Shown here piece by piece: positions 17,224-26,725 of a stretch of DNA of 42,332 nt. Made by a program: the position numbers and the translations under genes. Numbering within the stretch: the stretch's first letter is position 1; each line of letters starts with the position of its first letter. The notes under the pieces were generated by a model. It ran no database searches. It saw nothing but the letters and a program-made list of their open reading frames with translations, and was not told where the DNA came from. Source of the DNA: an uncultured Hyphomicrobiales bacterium (GTDB lineage: Bacteria; Pseudomonadota; Alphaproteobacteria; Rhizobiales; Beijerinckiaceae); assembly GCA_903900975.1 (NCBI GenBank), contig CAIUPE010000073.1, positions 1 through 42,332 of the forward strand. Reading direction: 5' to 3'.

Positions 17224-18726
17224 TTATTCGTAAACAGTCCAAATGGTCTTGAAATCCATATATTTATCAACCGCATGCGGCGAGCGATCGCGGCCGAAGC
17301 CGGATTGCTTGAACCCGCCAAACGGCGTCACGGGCGAGGATTTGTCATAGCAATTAACCCAGACGGTGCCGGCGCGAATGGCGGAGGATACGCGGTGGGC
17401 CACATTCATGTTTTGGGTCCAGACCGATCCGCCCAGCCCGAAGACCGTTCCATTCGCGATGCGGATGGCTTCTTCTTCCGTATCGAACGGAATGACCGCC
17501 AACACGGGCCCAAAAATTTCTTCCTGCGCGATTCGCATGTCGGGCTTCACATTGTCGAAAATCGTAGGCTCGATATAGAAACCACCGGTTTCTTGCAGCA
17601 CACGCTTGCCGCCAAGGGCCAACGTTGCGCCTTCCTTCTCGCCGACAGCAATATAATCGAGAACGCGCTCCATTTGTTTTTGTTCAACCATCGCGGCCAT
17701 CTGCGCGGTCGGATCAAAGGAATGGCCCTGTGGAATTTGCGATTGAGCCACCGCTGCAATCTTTTCGACAAGTTGCTTTTGAATAGAACGATGCGCCACG
17801 ACGCGAGAACCAGCATGGCAAGTCTGGCCCTGATTATAGTAGATCGACCAGGCAATCGCTTCCGCGGCTTTGTCGAGGTTGGCATCCGGCATCACAATTT
17901 GCGCACTCTTACCGCCAAGCTCCAAAGCGACGCGCTTGATGTTGCTCTCAGCGGCATATTTGAGCATCAACTTGCCGACTTCGGTTGAACCCGTAAAGGC
18001 AATCATGTCGACATCCATATGCAACGCGAGCGGCTTGCCGGTTTTCTCGCCAAAGCCCGGAACAATGTTGAGCACGCCATCCGGAATACCGGCCTCTTTT
18101 GCCAGTTTGCCGAGATAGAGCGAGGCAAACGGCGATTGCTCGGCAGGTTTCAAGACCACCGAATTACCCGCAACCAAGGCAGGCCCGAGTTTCCACGCTG
18201 CAATGATCAGCGGATAGTTCCACGGCACAATCGCACCGATTACGCCGAGCGGCTCCTTGCGCACCTGCACCAGATCCTTGGGGCTCATCGGCGCGATCTC
18301 GTCATACATCTTGTCGGCGAGTTCAGCATAATACTGGATGCATGCGTAGCAATAAGGCACGTCAATCGCGAGGGAATTACCAATGACCTTGCCGACATCA
18401 AGCGTCTCAAGCACGGCAATAGCATCCGTATGGTCTTTAATCAGTTGAGCAAAACGGAGCATGATCCGCTTCTTTTCAGTCGCGGGCAGATCGCGCCACC
18501 GTCCATCTTCAAAGGCGATACGGGCGGCTTTGACCGCTACGTCAATATCGGAGGCGTCGCAATCAGCGACTTGACCCGCCACCGAGCCATCCATCGACGA
18601 TATTTTGTCAAAAGTTTTGCCCGATTTGGCCGCCACATACTGACCATTAATAAAGGCGCGGCCTTCGGGAATCGTTTCCCTTGCGCGCGCGATCCAAGCT
18701 TCTTTTGTCGTCGGGCGGTCCAGCAT
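17224..18726 (-). CDS. NAD(P)-dependent aldehyde dehydrogenase (PuuC/betaine aldehyde dehydrogenase-like)
   Basis: The 500-residue ALDH has all key residues: PWN with Asn170, the nucleotide-binding Lys193 (VLKPAEQSPF), GSTEVG (246-251), the general base Glu269 in ELGG, and the nucleophile Cys303 in NQGQTCHAGSR. The start region (PTTKEAWIARARETI, then RAFINGQYV) resembles PuuC-type gamma-glutamyl-aminobutyraldehyde dehydrogenases. The substrate is not settled. The frame is open to 18864, but the ATG at 18726 starts the conserved sequence and has GAGAG before it. It heads the leftward unit with the enolase-superfamily and LysR genes. Confidence 0.92.
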   Translation of the reverse strand: MLDRPTTKEAWIARARETIPEGRAFINGQYVAAKSGKTFDKISSMDGSVAGQVADCDASDIDVAVKAARIAFEDGRWRDLPATEKKRIMLRFAQLIKDHTDAIAVLETLDVGKVIGNSLAIDVPYCYACIQYYAELADKMYDEIAPMSPKDLVQVRKEPLGVIGAIVPWNYPLIIAAWKLGPALVAGNSVVLKPAEQSPFASLYLGKLAKEAGIPDGVLNIVPGFGEKTGKPLALHMDVDMIAFTGSTEVGKLMLKYAAESNIKRVALELGGKSAQIVMPDANLDKAAEAIAWSIYYNQGQTCHAGSRVVAHRSIQKQLVEKIAAVAQSQIPQGHSFDPTAQMAAMVEQKQMERVLDYIAVGEKEGATLALGGKRVLQETGGFYIEPTIFDNVKPDMRIAQEEIFGPVLAVIPFDTEEEAIRIANGTVFGLGGSVWTQNMNVAHRVSSAIRAGTVWVNCYDKSSPVTPFGGFKQSGFGRDRSPHAVDKYMDFKTIWTVYE

Positions 18727-19063
18727 GGGATTTCTCTCTTTTAATCGGACAGGAAAGGGTTGGCAGAGAATTAGATATGTACCCGATCTTGCCCGGTCGA
18801 CGCTAGGGATCAAGCCTTGAATGGGAATAGCCTGATCCAAAAATGCGGCGCAGATCGACTTCATGCACTAACCAACCCGGCGATGGACGCATTCAATCGA
18901 TCATGCTAGGGAACGCCCTATGAACGGGTTAAACTATTTTAAGCATTTCACACGACGAGGATGATGCCTTCGAGGGCCTTGAGGCCCTTTAAGCATTGAC
19001 CGGCGCTCGCGCAGGCAGCGTTCCCCAATAAAGGGCAAAGTCTCCCGTTGAAAGTTTAATGCC
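18727..19063. other. 337-base divergent spacer, no gene seen
   Basis: This spacer separates the leftward aldehyde dehydrogenase operon from the rightward GNAT gene and should hold both promoters, though I cannot assign clear hexamers. It contains TAGGG-AACG-CCCTA (18907-18920), a 6-bp hairpin AGGGCC-TTGA-GGCCCT (18973-18988), and a direct repeat TTTAAGCATT at about 18938-18947 and 18988-18997. A GGACAGG half-site of the lux-box-like motif occurs near 18748 without a partner. No coding frame has a convincing start. Confidence 0.6.
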
Positions 19064-19579
19064 ATGACCGATCTTCCCCTCACGCTTCGACACGAACATG
19101 CAGCAGATGGTGCGGCCATTGCAAAACTTCACGAGCGCGCTTTTGGTCCCGGCCGGTTTGCAAAAACCGCCTATCGGTTGCGCGAAGGGGTTAATGCCCT
19201 GCCGACGCTCTCTTTCGTTGCCCTTGTGGGAACGCTGATCGTCGGCTCAATCCGCTTGACACCTCTCATGGTTGGCCAGACACCCGCTCTGTTGTTGGGA
19301 CCGCTTGCCGTTGAACAAGCTTTTTCCTCCATCGGTATTGGCATGAATCTCGTCAACCGTGCGGTCGAAGCGGCAAGAAGCGAGGGCCATAGCCTGATCT
19401 TTCTCGTAGGCGATGAGCCTTTTTACAGCCGGGCCGGTTTTGTCGTTATGCCATTTAACCGCGTTGAAATGCCAGGTCCGGTCGATCCCAAGCGCCTTTT
19501 GGTGCTTGAATTGGTGCCAGGGGCGCTCGCTCCCCTCGAAGGTCGAATTGTCGGCGTCAAGCGTTCCAACGCCGCTTGA
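19064..19579 (+). CDS. GNAT family N-acetyltransferase (YhbS-like)
   Basis: The 171-residue protein starts LRHEHAADGAAIAKLHERAFGPGR and has LLLGPLAVEQAF, matching the LGPLAV strand and beta-bulge of YhbS-type GNAT enzymes. FLVGDEPFYSRAGF is the usual C-terminal GNAT signature. The acetyl-CoA pyrophosphate loop, usually (Q/R)xxGxG, reads SSIGIG, so one contact residue is changed. The substrate is unknown. The gene's last 23 bases overlap the end of the convergent gene at 19557. Confidence 0.85.
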   Translation: MTDLPLTLRHEHAADGAAIAKLHERAFGPGRFAKTAYRLREGVNALPTLSFVALVGTLIVGSIRLTPLMVGQTPALLLGPLAVEQAFSSIGIGMNLVNRAVEAARSEGHSLIFLVGDEPFYSRAGFVVMPFNRVEMPGPVDPKRLLVLELVPGALAPLEGRIVGVKRSNAA

Positions 19580-21647
19580 AGCTCGTCCCAAGCCCCTCGC
19601 CTAACCATCCCAAGACAAGACCACCCAACAACAAGGCCAAACCGAGACCTCCGATAAACACCGGCCATAAGGTGATGCCGCGGATCAGCGCGCTATCAGT
19701 TTTTCGGAAGGCGATAAAGTCTTCGCCCGCAAACCGCGCTCCACTGTTTAACGACAGCATCGAGGGGATACGCAACCGATCATCAACCTGCAGCGCCATG
19801 CGCCTGACAGAACCACCCGTCGCCAGAACGAGGGGAGTTAAACGATCCTCTGTCGAAATAACCGTCTGAAATTCGCGCGGATTGGCAGGCCCAAGGCTGG
19901 CAAAGGCCGATAGAGTTCTATCGGTAGCGCGATAAAGCCCAAGTTCGGACGGATGAAGTGTTGCTTGCCAAAGCCCGGAACGCACAGCGTCAAGTTTTAT
20001 GGTCTGCACGGCCCCCGATGGCGACGTTAACGTTATGGGATCCGGCCTATCGGCCATGGTTTGCCGTTCAATAACCAGCTGGTCACCCGCCGCATGGGCA
20101 CGCAGTGCTTCCTCTTCCAGTTCGGGTTCTTTCATCAACCAATGCCCCGTCCGGCGCAGCAGATCGAGGTGCGGGCCACCACCGCGAAAGTTGCGGCCCC
20201 AAAGCCAAGATTGATCGGATAAAAGCAGCGCAACCCGCCCCTTTTTTTCATGTCGCAAAATCAGCAAAGGTTTATCCGCATCACCACTTAGCACCGTCAT
20301 GCCAGAAACCGTGCCTGTGGAGATTTGGCGCGTCCATTCACCCCAGTTCGGCGGCTCGCTCTCGCCCCCCGAAAGATCGCGCGTAACGGGATGCCGTTTA
20401 CCGATATCCGTAATCCGAGGTAAATAAGGATGCTCGATCACGCCGCCATCCGGAAAGGCCGGGAGCAAGGCGCGCAACGGTGTCTCGGCTGGGCTTTCGG
20501 GCCCCGCAAATTCCGGTCCGGCGGCAATCAACAACGCACCGCCATTTCGAACATAAGAAACAATATTGCCAAAATAGGCAGGCGGTAAAATCGCCAGATC
20601 GGCATAACGATCAAAAATAATTAGATCGAAATCAGCGATCTTGGTTTCAAACAATTCCCGTGTCGGAAACGCGATCAGAGACAATTCACTGATCGGCGTC
20701 CCATCCTGTTTTTCAGGGGGACGCAAAATGGTAAAATGCACGAGATCAACATTGGCGTCTGACTTCAACATATTGCGCCAGGTTCGTTCGCCGGGATGGG
20801 GCACGCCCGACACCAACAGAACTTTCAGACGATCCCGGATGCCCTCGATCGTCAGCACAGCTTTGTTGTTGAGGGTGGTCAATTCGCCCGGAGCGGCCTC
20901 GGCTTCAATTTCGACGACATTCGGACCGCCGTGGTCAATCAAAACCGGAATGGACAGCAGCTTGCCGGGCATCGCACGTCCACCCGCAATTGCCACGCCA
21001 TCGCGCCGCACCGAAACCTGAACAGGCTCATCCGAACCCGGATCACTTACCCGTAGCCGTATGAACTGCTCTTTTCCGACAAGCCCGAATTGCGGGGTAT
21101 CCACCAATTCGATCCGCCGGTCCCGTTCACCCTGATAGCCGGTAATTAATGCATGCACCGGCGCATGAAAGCCAAGGGCATCGAGCGATTTTGGCACGTC
21201 ATCAACCAATCCGTCGGTAATCAGCAACGCGCCACCCATTCGCTCAGGAGCCACATCAGAGAGCCCCTTTTGAAGGGCCTCAAACGCCCGCGTACCATCA
21301 TCTCCGCTGTCCTTAACATCAATGGCTCTGACCTCAACGCCAGCTAATGCCGAAAGACGCTTTTTAACCTCCGCGACGGCCAAGTCTGTCTGCGCCGGAC
21401 GGACCGAAAGCGATTGCGAGCCACTATGATCAATGACGAGAGCCACAACATCTTTTAACGGTTCGCGATCCTCCACGACTATGGAAGGATTGCCAAGGGC
21501 TACCACCAGCATCGCCGCGCCCAAAAGCCGCAACACGGATCCCCGTTGCCGAGCCATCATCATAAGACCGATCGGAACGATCAGGGCCAATCCAATAACG
21601 ATCAACCATGGGATCGAAACCATCGGCGTCCAAGTAAGGGACATCAT
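19557..21647 (-). CDS. Large membrane-anchored protein with VWA-like and glutamine-amidotransferase-like regions (MoxR-locus)
   Basis: The 696-residue protein has two N-terminal membrane helices (about 10-30 and 38-55) and a VWA-like fold beginning VVALVIDHSGSQS, where Asp73, Ser75 and Ser77 form a DxSxS MIDAS-type motif. A large extracytoplasmic region follows, with DLIIFDRYADL and GGALLIAAGPEF, resembling the glutamine-amidotransferase-like fold of this family. A C-terminal membrane helix (about 663-685) and a short basic tail complete it. Its ATG follows the upstream gene's TGA by one base, so it is coupled to the DUF4159 protein. It probably acts at the membrane with the MoxR ATPase; no catalytic function is known to me. 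Confidence 0.78.
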   Translation of the reverse strand: MMSLTWTPMVSIPWLIVIGLALIVPIGLMMMARQRGSVLRLLGAAMLVVALGNPSIVVEDREPLKDVVALVIDHSGSQSLSVRPAQTDLAVAEVKKRLSALAGVEVRAIDVKDSGDDGTRAFEALQKGLSDVAPERMGGALLITDGLVDDVPKSLDALGFHAPVHALITGYQGERDRRIELVDTPQFGLVGKEQFIRLRVSDPGSDEPVQVSVRRDGVAIAGGRAMPGKLLSIPVLIDHGGPNVVEIEAEAAPGELTTLNNKAVLTIEGIRDRLKVLLVSGVPHPGERTWRNMLKSDANVDLVHFTILRPPEKQDGTPISELSLIAFPTRELFETKIADFDLIIFDRYADLAILPPAYFGNIVSYVRNGGALLIAAGPEFAGPESPAETPLRALLPAFPDGGVIEHPYLPRITDIGKRHPVTRDLSGGESEPPNWGEWTRQISTGTVSGMTVLSGDADKPLLILRHEKKGRVALLLSDQSWLWGRNFRGGGPHLDLLRRTGHWLMKEPELEEEALRAHAAGDQLVIERQTMADRPDPITLTSPSGAVQTIKLDAVRSGLWQATLHPSELGLYRATDRTLSAFASLGPANPREFQTVISTEDRLTPLVLATGGSVRRMALQVDDRLRIPSMLSLNSGARFAGEDFIAFRKTDSALIRGITLWPVFIGGLGLALLLGGLVLGWLGEGLGTSFKRRWNA

Positions 21648-21648
21648 G

Positions 21649-24420
21649 TCACTTCCCTAACCGTTCGAGCAACGCCGGCACATGGACTTGATCGGCTTTA
21701 TAATTGCCGGTCAGCACATACATCACGATATTCGTTCCCGCCCGCAGCGCCATTTCCCGCTGGCGTGGCATGGATTGAGTCAAGGGATATAGCGCCTCAC
21801 CGTTCCGATCGGTGGCCCAAGCGGCAGCTAAGTCGTTTGACGTGATCAGAATTGGTGATACGCCATCGCCCGCCCGAACAGGTTGTTCAGCATCAATGTT
21901 TCCTTTGGGCAGAGCCTCAATCCATGTTTTCCCCTCGGCATACCGTCCAGGAAAGCGGTTGATCAAATAAAACGCTTTGGTCAATACGTGATCCGCAGGA
22001 ACGGGTTCAAGCTCAGGCACGGATAGTCCGGCCAATACGCGCCGCAACGTCCGCGTCTCCGGCGTAGAATCGCTGCCCGGTGGGACCAAAGCGGCATCAT
22101 GGGTATCAAAAATCACGGTTCCGCCGTCCCGCATAAAAGCATCCACTTTGGCAAGACTTGCGATATCGGGTATCGGCCTTCCGGGTGCCATTGGCCAATA
22201 GAGCATTGGATAAACTGCCAGATCATCGCGTGCGAGATCGACACCAACCACGTCACCCGGCTCCAAGGCGGTCCGGTCCGCGATATAGTCCGTTAAGCCC
22301 ACAAGGCCATCCCGGCTTTCGGCATCGAGTGTCGCATCGCCCGTGATCACATAGGCCAGATGGGTGGATAGAGCACCTTCGGCATCCTTTGGCGCAATCG
22401 CACCTGCTAATGCCTTTTGCGCCGAGCCAAACAAACCTATACTGATCAAAAGCGCAACCATCGCCAAGGGCTTGACCGGCCACCGCATGCGGCGGGGGGT
22501 TCCTCCCCGCAAGATGAAGGTCGCAACGCTATCAAGCGCAAAAAGCGTAACGACCAAAATCAAAAGGCCCAATCGGAGGTCAATGGAACGTGCACCATCG
22601 AGTGGGAGTTGTGTTACATTCATGCCCGAAAAATCAATTGGCAAAAGAGTGTCTTGATCGTTCAAGACATTCAGTGCGAAGGGATCCTCCGGATCACCAT
22701 AAAGCCCTGCGGAATGATCATGATCGGCGACGGCAAGGCTTCCCCTGTCCGCGGGTCGATCGCCCGACGATGGATCGCCTAAATCACCAAAGCCATTCAA
22801 GGTTTTAAACGGCGGAGCCGCATCCTTCGGTTCAGCGGCCGATTCCCGGCCTTCTCCTGTTGCCGATAGCGCAACCACTTTTCGCAACATCGCAACAAAC
22901 ACGCCCGACAAGGGCAGACTGGACCAGCTTGTATCGGCCGTAATATGGAACAAAACGATCTTGCCCTGCCCTCGCTTTTCAGCCGTAACAATTGGAGTTC
23001 CGTCCGACAATGCTGCCCACGTTTTGTGGGCTAGATCAGCGTCCGGCTCAGCGAGCAATTGCCGGCTGATCGTAATCTCGGGGGGCGTTTCCAAGCCGGC
23101 GAATAGACTTCCTGACGGAAACGGGGCAAGGGTCCGGGGTGTCTCCCACGATAATGCCCCGCCCAAGGCGCGATCACCCGGACGGATACGAACCGGCATA
23201 AGGTTATCCCGGATCGTGGCCATGCGGGGGCCAGCAAACCTTACCAAGACCCCGCCCGCCAGCACATAGTCGGCCAGACGCTTTTCAACCTCGGCTGAAA
23301 GGCTACCAATATCAGCAAGAATCACGACGGAAGCCTTGGCATCCAGAACAGCACTGATGGCCTCGCTGGGTCCGCCACGGGGCTCGATCAAATCGGCGTA
23401 AGGCCGTAGCGCCTGGGCAACAAACCAGATCGGCGAAAGTAAAGGTTGCGCGACATCAGCCGAGCTACTGGCGACAAGTCCTACTTTGCGACGACGGCTT
23501 TGGCCGTCAACCAAGGCGACCGCGCCGGCGGATCGGGCACCCTCGACTTCAAGCCGGGCAATTTCATTTCGCAATTCGGTTGGTAATGCGAATATCGCGG
23601 TTGTTGTTGCCGTCGAGGCCGGAAACGTAACATGCGTCTCGCCCATCACGCGGCTTTTGGCGTCTAAAGCCCGCACAAGGCCGGACCATTCAGCCGCGCT
23701 TCGGTCGCGCACCATTCGGACTGAAAATCCCTCAGGCATGTTGGCTATGCCAGCAATGGCAACCGTTGTCTTATCGCTGAGAACGACCGTAAAATGATGA
23801 CCCTTGACCAGCGCACCAAAAGACGGATCGCTGGCGTGCCCTATTCCGTCCGAGATCCATACGATTTCAGCATCAGGATAGCGCTTTAAAAAAGCGTCCG
23901 CCGCCGCAACACTGTTGGTCCTATCCACCGCGAAAGCGGAGGGAACAAGCGCGTGTAGCCTCGCTTTCACTTCACCCGATGGCTTTACATCGATGGCGGC
24001 GTTGTTCTGACTTGTTGCAAGCAAGGCGACCGGTCGGCCGGCTTGGTCTGCCTCGTTTACGAGATCATCTGCAACCGCCATCCGGTCGCTCCAATCGCGA
24101 GCGGCGGCCCATCCGGAATCGACCATTAACAAGAGCGGCGATGAGCCGGTCATGGCAAATCGCTCGCGATGGAGTGTTGGTCCCGCTGTTGCGAGCACCA
24201 CGCAAACGGCAAGTAGCGAACGCAATATCACAAGCCAAATCGGCAGACGACGGGGCTCCGGCTGTTTCAAACCAAAGTCGGCCATCATCGCGATGGGAGG
24301 AAACGGGATCGCACGCGGGCGTGGCGGATGAACGCGTAACAGCAGCCAAAGCGCAGGTAAAGCCACGAGCGCCAACAACGCCATGGGTGCGGCAAAATCC
24401 ACGCTTAGCCACGCCATCAT
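21649..24420 (-). CDS. BatA-type N-terminal / DUF4159 C-terminal membrane protein
   Basis: The 923-residue protein starts with a BatA (aerotolerance regulator N-terminal) module: membrane helices at about 12-28 and 62-80 flanking PRPRAIPFPPIAMMADF. A degenerate VWA-like region (LLLMVDSGWAAARDW) follows, then more membrane helices near 625-645 and 655-675. The C-terminal DUF4159 domain is at about 690-920 (LAYVITGDATLDAESRDGL, VGVDLARDDLAVYPMLYWP, GGTVIFDTHDA). Its ATG overlaps the DUF58 gene's TGA (ATGA). This fusion is the usual partner of MoxR and DUF58 proteins in alphaproteobacteria. Its molecular role is unknown. Confidence 0.85.
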   Translation of the reverse strand: MMAWLSVDFAAPMALLALVALPALWLLLRVHPPRPRAIPFPPIAMMADFGLKQPEPRRLPIWLVILRSLLAVCVVLATAGPTLHRERFAMTGSSPLLLMVDSGWAAARDWSDRMAVADDLVNEADQAGRPVALLATSQNNAAIDVKPSGEVKARLHALVPSAFAVDRTNSVAAADAFLKRYPDAEIVWISDGIGHASDPSFGALVKGHHFTVVLSDKTTVAIAGIANMPEGFSVRMVRDRSAAEWSGLVRALDAKSRVMGETHVTFPASTATTTAIFALPTELRNEIARLEVEGARSAGAVALVDGQSRRRKVGLVASSSADVAQPLLSPIWFVAQALRPYADLIEPRGGPSEAISAVLDAKASVVILADIGSLSAEVEKRLADYVLAGGVLVRFAGPRMATIRDNLMPVRIRPGDRALGGALSWETPRTLAPFPSGSLFAGLETPPEITISRQLLAEPDADLAHKTWAALSDGTPIVTAEKRGQGKIVLFHITADTSWSSLPLSGVFVAMLRKVVALSATGEGRESAAEPKDAAPPFKTLNGFGDLGDPSSGDRPADRGSLAVADHDHSAGLYGDPEDPFALNVLNDQDTLLPIDFSGMNVTQLPLDGARSIDLRLGLLILVVTLFALDSVATFILRGGTPRRMRWPVKPLAMVALLISIGLFGSAQKALAGAIAPKDAEGALSTHLAYVITGDATLDAESRDGLVGLTDYIADRTALEPGDVVGVDLARDDLAVYPMLYWPMAPGRPIPDIASLAKVDAFMRDGGTVIFDTHDAALVPPGSDSTPETRTLRRVLAGLSVPELEPVPADHVLTKAFYLINRFPGRYAEGKTWIEALPKGNIDAEQPVRAGDGVSPILITSNDLAAAWATDRNGEALYPLTQSMPRQREMALRAGTNIVMYVLTGNYKADQVHVPALLERLGK

Positions 24421-25316
24421 CGTGCAGCCATCCGGCTGATCAAGGGCAATAGGGCAGACGATGCCGATCGCTCAGTCGTATGCAGCCCGAAATCCCATCC
24501 CTTTTCCGCACAAAAAATTTGAAGTGCTTGGTGATGCCGTTCGATCAGATCCAAATAAGTCGAACGAAACGCATCGGCATCACCGATATCGAGGCGCCGG
24601 ATACTTTCAACACCCACCAATTCGGTTTCCCCCGTGAAGGGAAACTCGGTCTCAACCGGATCAAGGACGCTTACCAAATGTCCCTTAGCTCCGGACGAGG
24701 CCAGCAGGGCCAGACGCGGTAAAAGGTCTGCAGTTGGTTCCAGAAAATCACTGATCACAACCGCCTCAGCGCGCGAATGCATCGGAATGAACGGTATCGA
24801 CTGCGACGCGACGCCTGTATCAGCAATAAGCGCTTCGGCAAAGCGGTCGATGACTTGGCGTGACGCCGAAGGCTTCGTGAGCCCCATCAAGGCCACGCAT
24901 TCACCGGAACGCACCAAAAGATCCGCCAACGCCAATCCGATCACGAGGGCGCGATCAGCCTTCGAGACCTGCGCCTGATCCGAGGAAAAATGCATCGAGG
25001 CCGAACGATCAATCCAGAGATAGACGGTGTGGGCGGCTTCCCATTCCCGCTCACGAACAAAATAGTGATCGTCATGACGCGCAGAACGACGCCAGTCGAT
25101 CCGGTTTGCAGGCTCCCCCGCAGAAAAAGGTCGGTATTGCCAGAAGGTTTCGCCCGGCCCTGCCCGTCCACGGCCATGCAGGCCTGCCGCCAAAAGCGCT
25201 GATACGCGGCGGGCTTCAAACGCAATCAAGGGCAAACGCTGGGCAAGAGCCGCCGCGAAGCTAGCCCCGGTCCGGGTCGCCTGTTTGGTCGGAGTGGAGA
25301 GCGTGACGCGGGTCAC
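24417..25316 (-). CDS. DUF58 domain-containing protein
   Basis: The 299-residue protein has the DUF58 signature GRGRAGPGETFWQYRPFSAG followed by NRIDWRRSAR (residues 48-80). A VWA-like MIDAS (LWIDRSASM, with Asp103, Ser105 and Ser107) and EREWEAAHTVYL complete the core. DUF58 proteins are encoded next to MoxR ATPases and may be their substrate or adaptor. The start is a GTG 14 bases after the MoxR stop, with a weak ribosome-binding site. Its end overlaps the next gene by four bases. Confidence 0.9.
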   Translation of the reverse strand: MTRVTLSTPTKQATRTGASFAAALAQRLPLIAFEARRVSALLAAGLHGRGRAGPGETFWQYRPFSAGEPANRIDWRRSARHDDHYFVREREWEAAHTVYLWIDRSASMHFSSDQAQVSKADRALVIGLALADLLVRSGECVALMGLTKPSASRQVIDRFAEALIADTGVASQSIPFIPMHSRAEAVVISDFLEPTADLLPRLALLASSGAKGHLVSVLDPVETEFPFTGETELVGVESIRRLDIGDADAFRSTYLDLIERHHQALQIFCAEKGWDFGLHTTERSASSALLPLISRMAAR

Positions 25317-25330
25317 TTCAAGGGTCCAGA

Positions 25331-26314
25331 CTACCGGAGACGTTCGGTCAGTTGAGTAATCACAGCATCAACCGTCTTGCCCTCCGCGCGCGCCGCAAAA
25401 GTTAAAGCGAGGCGGTGTTTGAAAATCGGATGGGCCAAGGCCACAACATCGTCGATCGACGGAGCAAACCGCCCTTGAATCAAGGCTCGGGCCCGAACGG
25501 CCAACATCAGAGCCTGACCAGCCCGCGGGCCCGCCCCCCACGCCAGATAACGCGTGATATCGTCGACGCCCTGACCGGGGCGGGCAGATCGCGTCAGCGT
25601 GACAATCGCGTCCACCACCGATTCGCCAATCGGCATCCGCCGCACCAAGGCTTGTGCCGCCGCCAATTGGTCGGCCGTGAGTACTTGGCGTGCCAGCTTT
25701 TCTTGACTGGAGGTCGTTTCAATCAAAATCCGCCGCTCGGTTGCCTCATCGGGATAAGGCATATCGACCTGCATCAAAAAGCGATCCAGCTGAGCCTCGG
25801 GTAGCGGATAGGTCCCTTCCTGCTCGATCGGATTTTCGGTCGCCAACACATGGAATGGTCGCGGCAAATCATACCGCTCGCCCGCTACCGTTACATGGTA
25901 TTCCTGCATCGCTTGCAACAAAGCCGATTGGGTACGGGGGCTCGCACGGTTGATTTCATCGGCCATCAAAAGCCGCGTAAAAACTGGCCCTTTTAAAAAG
26001 CGGAATTTCCGTTTGCCATCCCCCGAATCCTCCATCACCTCCGAACCGATAATATCGGATGGCATCAGATCGGGCGTGAATTGCACCCGTCGGCTATCGA
26101 GCCCCAATACAATTCCCAACGTTTCGACAAGGCGGGTCTTGGCCAAGCCCGGTACACCCACCAACAGCGCGTGCCCCCCAGCAAGTAATGTTACAAGCGT
26201 GTTTTCAACAGCTTCAAATTGACCAAAGACAATTTCGCCCACTGCCTCACGGGCTGTGACCAAGTCGGACGCCATACGTACGGTGGACGCAATATCGGCA
26301 GGGCTATCATTCAT
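25331..26314 (-). CDS. MoxR-family AAA+ ATPase
   Basis: The 327-residue protein has Walker A as GVPGLAKT (53-60) and Walker B as LLMADEINRASP (about 115-126). The sensor-1 and arginine-finger regions (VLATENPIEQEGTYPLPEAQ, LDRFLMQVD) and the C-terminal lid are also present. MoxR ATPases act as chaperones that help assemble or activate protein complexes with VWA-domain partners. Here the partners are probably the three downstream genes, which are adjacent or overlapping. The target complex is not known. Confidence 0.93.
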   Translation of the reverse strand: MNDSPADIASTVRMASDLVTAREAVGEIVFGQFEAVENTLVTLLAGGHALLVGVPGLAKTRLVETLGIVLGLDSRRVQFTPDLMPSDIIGSEVMEDSGDGKRKFRFLKGPVFTRLLMADEINRASPRTQSALLQAMQEYHVTVAGERYDLPRPFHVLATENPIEQEGTYPLPEAQLDRFLMQVDMPYPDEATERRILIETTSSQEKLARQVLTADQLAAAQALVRRMPIGESVVDAIVTLTRSARPGQGVDDITRYLAWGAGPRAGQALMLAVRARALIQGRFAPSIDDVVALAHPIFKHRLALTFAARAEGKTVDAVITQLTERLR

Positions 26315-26395
26315 CGACAGAACTTTCAGGGTAAACCAGATGAATCAGAGTCGCGGGTTTTCCGGGCGAAAGCAAGGCCGGAGTGCCTTATACCC

Positions 26396-26668
26396 TCAAT
26401 CGGCACTGCGAAGGCGGCGAATGGTGAATTCAATCTGCCCATCATCGCATTCCCGCCACCATTCGATTTCGGTCATATAAGCCGCTTTGGGAAAGCGCGC
26501 GAACAAGGCTCGTGCCTTTTCCCGCGCATCGGTTCGCGGCATGATGAAGGTTTCGCGGTTCCATTGTCCCGCTTCTTGGCGGAAGGCATCGCCTACCGGC
26601 TCACCCATCCGACGGCGTTCGGAAAGACGCTCAGCGACACCCAACGGACGTTTCGACGATGATACCAC
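26396..26668 (-). CDS. Small conserved-looking hypothetical protein
   Basis: This 90-residue, Arg-rich protein (PLGVAERLSERRRMGEPVGD, AYMTEIEWWRECDDGQIEF) has no signal peptide or membrane helix and matches no family I recognise. It starts with GTG, with GGAG 9 bases upstream. It lies between cca and moxR on the same strand, 81 bases before moxR, and may be the first gene of the moxR unit. A lux-box-like palindrome is centred 74 bases before its start. Confidence 0.6.
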   Translation of the reverse strand: MVSSSKRPLGVAERLSERRRMGEPVGDAFRQEAGQWNRETFIMPRTDAREKARALFARFPKAAYMTEIEWWRECDDGQIEFTIRRLRSAD

Positions 26669-26725
26669 GGCGATCCACTCCCTATCAAATTCAGTCTACC
26701 GCACCTATCATCTCTTCGTTAAGCC

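Noticed and set aside
16891-17988. 365-codon rightward open frame across the enolase and aldehyde dehydrogenase genes
   Set aside because: It is antisense to two genes with intact catalytic motifs; its own sequence is Arg/His-rich and featureless.
18744-18750. Fourth lux-box-like site before the aldehyde dehydrogenase gene
   Set aside because: Only one half-site (GGACAGG) is present; the opposite arm does not match.
26219-26662. 147-codon rightward open frame opposite the moxR/90-residue gene boundary
   Set aside because: It has no motifs or ribosome-binding site and overlaps two leftward genes in antisense.
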